Shown here: positions 62,535 to 64,000 of the stretch, piece after piece
How the letters are laid out: the number at the start of each line of letters is the position of its first letter
Position numbering within the stretch: the stretch's first letter is position 1
Source of the DNA: Silicimonas sp.
GTDB taxonomy: Bacteria > Pseudomonadota > Alphaproteobacteria > Rhodobacterales > Rhodobacteraceae
DNA length: 64,000 bases
Direction: 5' to 3'
Assembly: GCA_022826385.1 (NCBI GenBank)
Contig: JAJDUZ010000028.1
Span: 48,349-112,348 of the forward strand
The notes under the pieces: generated by a model
What the model saw: only the letters and a program-made list of their open reading frames with translations
What the model was told of the DNA's origin: nothing
The model's database searches: none
Position numbers and translations under genes: made by a program

Positions 62535-62888
62535 TCATTTGCACTGCAGCAATGCATGCGCCACGCTGACGCTGCCGCCACCGCCGATCAGGGCCAGGCC
62601 CGTGGGCTGTGCGCCGTCGGGCGACAGGCTGAACCGAACGCCCTCACCTGCCCCGCGCGGCAGCGGCGACGTCCGATAGAGCCGGGTCCGCCCCGGCAAG
62701 CCAAGGTCATAGCGCGCGTATTCCCCGGCAATGCACCAGAAATCACGGGGCCCCGACCGCCCGCGCCAAGGCACTTCGAACGCGCCCGGACCGATGGGTG
62801 TCACGACATTGCCGCGCAATGTCAGATCGGCAGAAGCCGCAAGAGGAGTGAGCGCAGCCGTCAGGGCTGCGAGAACAAGCAGTCGCAT
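62535..62888 (-). CDS. Small secreted protein of unknown function
   Basis: Protein of 117 residues with a signal peptide MRLLVLAALTAALTPLAASA and mature start DLTLRGNVVTPIGPG. Two cysteines, in DFWCIAG and at the end in ALLQCK, could form a disulfide in the periplasm. The ATG at 62888 is preferred because only it gives a proper signal peptide. I recognise no family. It shares no operon overlap with its neighbours. Confidence 0.7.
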   Translation of the reverse strand: MRLLVLAALTAALTPLAASADLTLRGNVVTPIGPGAFEVPWRGRSGPRDFWCIAGEYARYDLGLPGRTRLYRTSPLPRGAGEGVRFSLSPDGAQPTGLALIGGGGSVSVAHALLQCK

Positions 62889-62987
62889 CGTGCATCTCCA
62901 TGAGTTTGGTCTTGATGCCACTCATGTGGAGACGCCGCGCCGGAAGCGCCAATCGCGCGACATAACAACCGGGCGAGATGCCCGCGA

Positions 62988-63827
62988 TCAGCCCTTCAAA
63001 TAGGCGTCGAACGCGTCGGCGTAATCGGGATGCCAGCGCGACAGCGCGGGACGATTTTCGATGATGTCACCGATGGCCCAGGCCATGCGCTTTTCGTCGG
63101 TCGCACGGTCCACGTCGCCATCCGGACAGAGGATATAGAAATCACCGCGGTTCAGGCTCTCGACCATGAAGGCGGCGTTCTGATCCGGGGTCCACGCGCC
63201 CGCCGGTTTCTCGGTCCGGCCGCGCGCGTTGAGCTCGGTAAAGACGAAACCGGGGATCAGCAGATGCGCGGTGATCCCGTGCCCCTCTTGCTGTCGAAGC
63301 TCATAGGCCAGCGCTTCGGTGAAGGCCTTCACCGCCGCCTTGGCGGTGTTATAGGCCGGGTCGCCCGGCGGTGTTGTGATGCCCTGCTTGGAACCCGTGT
63401 TGATGATCGCACCGGGACGCGCGCGATCGATCATGCGAGGCGCAAAGACCTGGCTGCCATGGATCACGCCCCAGAGGTTTACCGCAAAGAGCCGCGCCCA
63501 ATCGGCCGGGTCTCCGAACATCGCGGACCCCGGTTGTATCCCGGCATTGTTCATCAGGATATCGGTGCCGCCAAAGCGGTCGGCCACGTCCTGCTCAAGT
63601 GCCTCCAGCGCCGCACGGTCGGACACGTCAAGCGCTCGTGTCATCACCTCGGCCGCCCCGGCCTCCTTGACCGCGCCCGCAGCCGCTTCCAGTTGCGCTT
63701 CGCGATTGTCGACAAGAACGATCCGCAGGCCCTCGCCCGCCAAGCGCTTCGCCGCGCCAAGACCGATGCCCGCACCACCACCGGTGATGACGGCGACGCT
63801 GTCAGATGTCAGGGCTGGGTGGGTCAT
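62988..63827 (-). CDS. SDR-family oxidoreductase
   Basis: Short-chain dehydrogenase of 279 residues with TGGGAGIGLG cofactor site, NNAGIQPG, NTGSKQGI in place of the usual SS region, and YNTAK for the catalytic Tyr/Lys. The start at 63827 (MTHPALTSD) follows GGAGG; the longer frame upstream reads the transposase tail antisense and is rejected. Its 5' side abuts the insertion element at 63850, so native promoter sequence may have been displaced. Confidence 0.85.
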   Translation of the reverse strand: MTHPALTSDSVAVITGGGAGIGLGAAKRLAGEGLRIVLVDNREAQLEAAAGAVKEAGAAEVMTRALDVSDRAALEALEQDVADRFGGTDILMNNAGIQPGSAMFGDPADWARLFAVNLWGVIHGSQVFAPRMIDRARPGAIINTGSKQGITTPPGDPAYNTAKAAVKAFTEALAYELRQQEGHGITAHLLIPGFVFTELNARGRTEKPAGAWTPDQNAAFMVESLNRGDFYILCPDGDVDRATDEKRMAWAIGDIIENRPALSRWHPDYADAFDAYLKG

Positions 63828-63849
63828 GTGGGGCCTCCTATGATGATTG

Positions 63850-64000
63850 TCAAGCAGGACATTGATTTTGCTTGATTTTGAAGTTTGGAAAATCGTCGAA
63901 GATCCAGCCGTTTCTGAGCGTGTCATAGATGATCGACAGCAGTTTGCGGGCGGTGGCGATGATGGCCTTGCCAAAGCCACGCCGCTCCTTGATGCGCTGG
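63850..64000 (-). mobile_element. 3' end of an IS110-like transposase gene, cut by window edge
   Basis: Reading the minus strand from 63999 gives 49 residues and a stop: RRGFGKAIIATARKLLSI, then IYDTLRNGWIFDDFPNF and KIKQNQCPA. The ATARKLL...IY pattern followed by an aromatic-rich tail fits the C-terminus of IS110-family transposases. It is more AT-rich than the adjoining SDR gene. The rest of the element lies outside the window, so intactness cannot be judged. Another transposase family is possible. Confidence 0.6.

Overview
The window reads as chromosome of an alphaproteobacterium of the family Rhodobacteraceae, most likely the marine roseobacter group. The DNA is GC-rich, genes are tightly packed with many 4-base start/stop overlaps, and the gene content is typical of that group: carnitine dehydrogenase, a DMSP-lyase-family cupin, a taurine-type transporter, D-erythronate dehydrogenase, phytanoyl-CoA-dioxygenase-family genes and the Anbu cluster. 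No rRNA, tRNA, CRISPR array or prophage was seen. The only mobile element is the 3' end of an IS110-like transposase at the right edge.

Layout. 1-3.1 kb (minus): 3' part of a carnitine dehydrogenase gene, an SGNH hydrolase, a PaaK-like ligase and a small protein. 3.4-11.6 kb (minus): an operon running acyl-CoA synthetase, small membrane protein, LivG, LivH, two tandem-paralogous small membrane proteins, LivM, binding protein, LivF. It looks like an uptake system for a carboxylic acid that is then activated with CoA, with a TetR-type palindrome at its promoter. 11.7-17.7 kb: a putrescine-type ABC transporter (minus) diverging from a class III aminotransferase (plus). 18.1-20.7 kb (minus): 2-hydroxyacid dehydrogenase, FAH-family hydrolase and SDR, resembling deoxy-sugar-acid catabolism. 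21.0-32.7 kb (plus): a long catabolic array with DenD, two PhyH oxygenases, a UxaA-family dehydratase, an Stf0-like sulfotransferase, a sarcosine-oxidase-like flavoprotein, two beta-hydroxyacid dehydrogenases carrying a sulfonate-reductase-like Arg/Asn pair, a DMT transporter, an SDR, an aminotransferase and a DMSP-lyase-family cupin. This is the best candidate for an undescribed pathway.

32.8-37.2 kb (minus): taurine-type transporter genes followed directly by a neuC-like epimerase gene. 37.7-41.0 kb (minus): folB-folK fusion, folP, glpD. 41.1-46.4 kb (plus): leucine/isovalerate catabolism (methylcrotonyl-CoA carboxylase, HMG-CoA lyase, enoyl-CoA hydratase), again with a TetR-type palindrome overlapping the predicted promoter. 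46.5-51.2 kb (plus): circularly permuted ATP-grasp, alpha-E protein, transglutaminase, Anbu protease and an SDR. 51.2-61.0 kb (minus): a LacI-controlled mannoside-type operon (binding protein, two permeases, ATPase, GH2 beta-mannosidase, isomerase, Gfo/Idh oxidoreductase, DapA-like lyase). One of its permease genes carries a clear frameshift. 61-64 kb: the LacI regulator, YjbQ, a small secreted protein, an SDR and the transposase fragment.

Between genes there is a recurrent composite element (GC-rich hairpin plus a GATATTT...GGCCGATGGA core), and a stem-loop follows each of the four ABC binding-protein genes. Coordinates of starts were chosen from ribosome-binding sites and gene overlaps. Nothing here was checked against a database.
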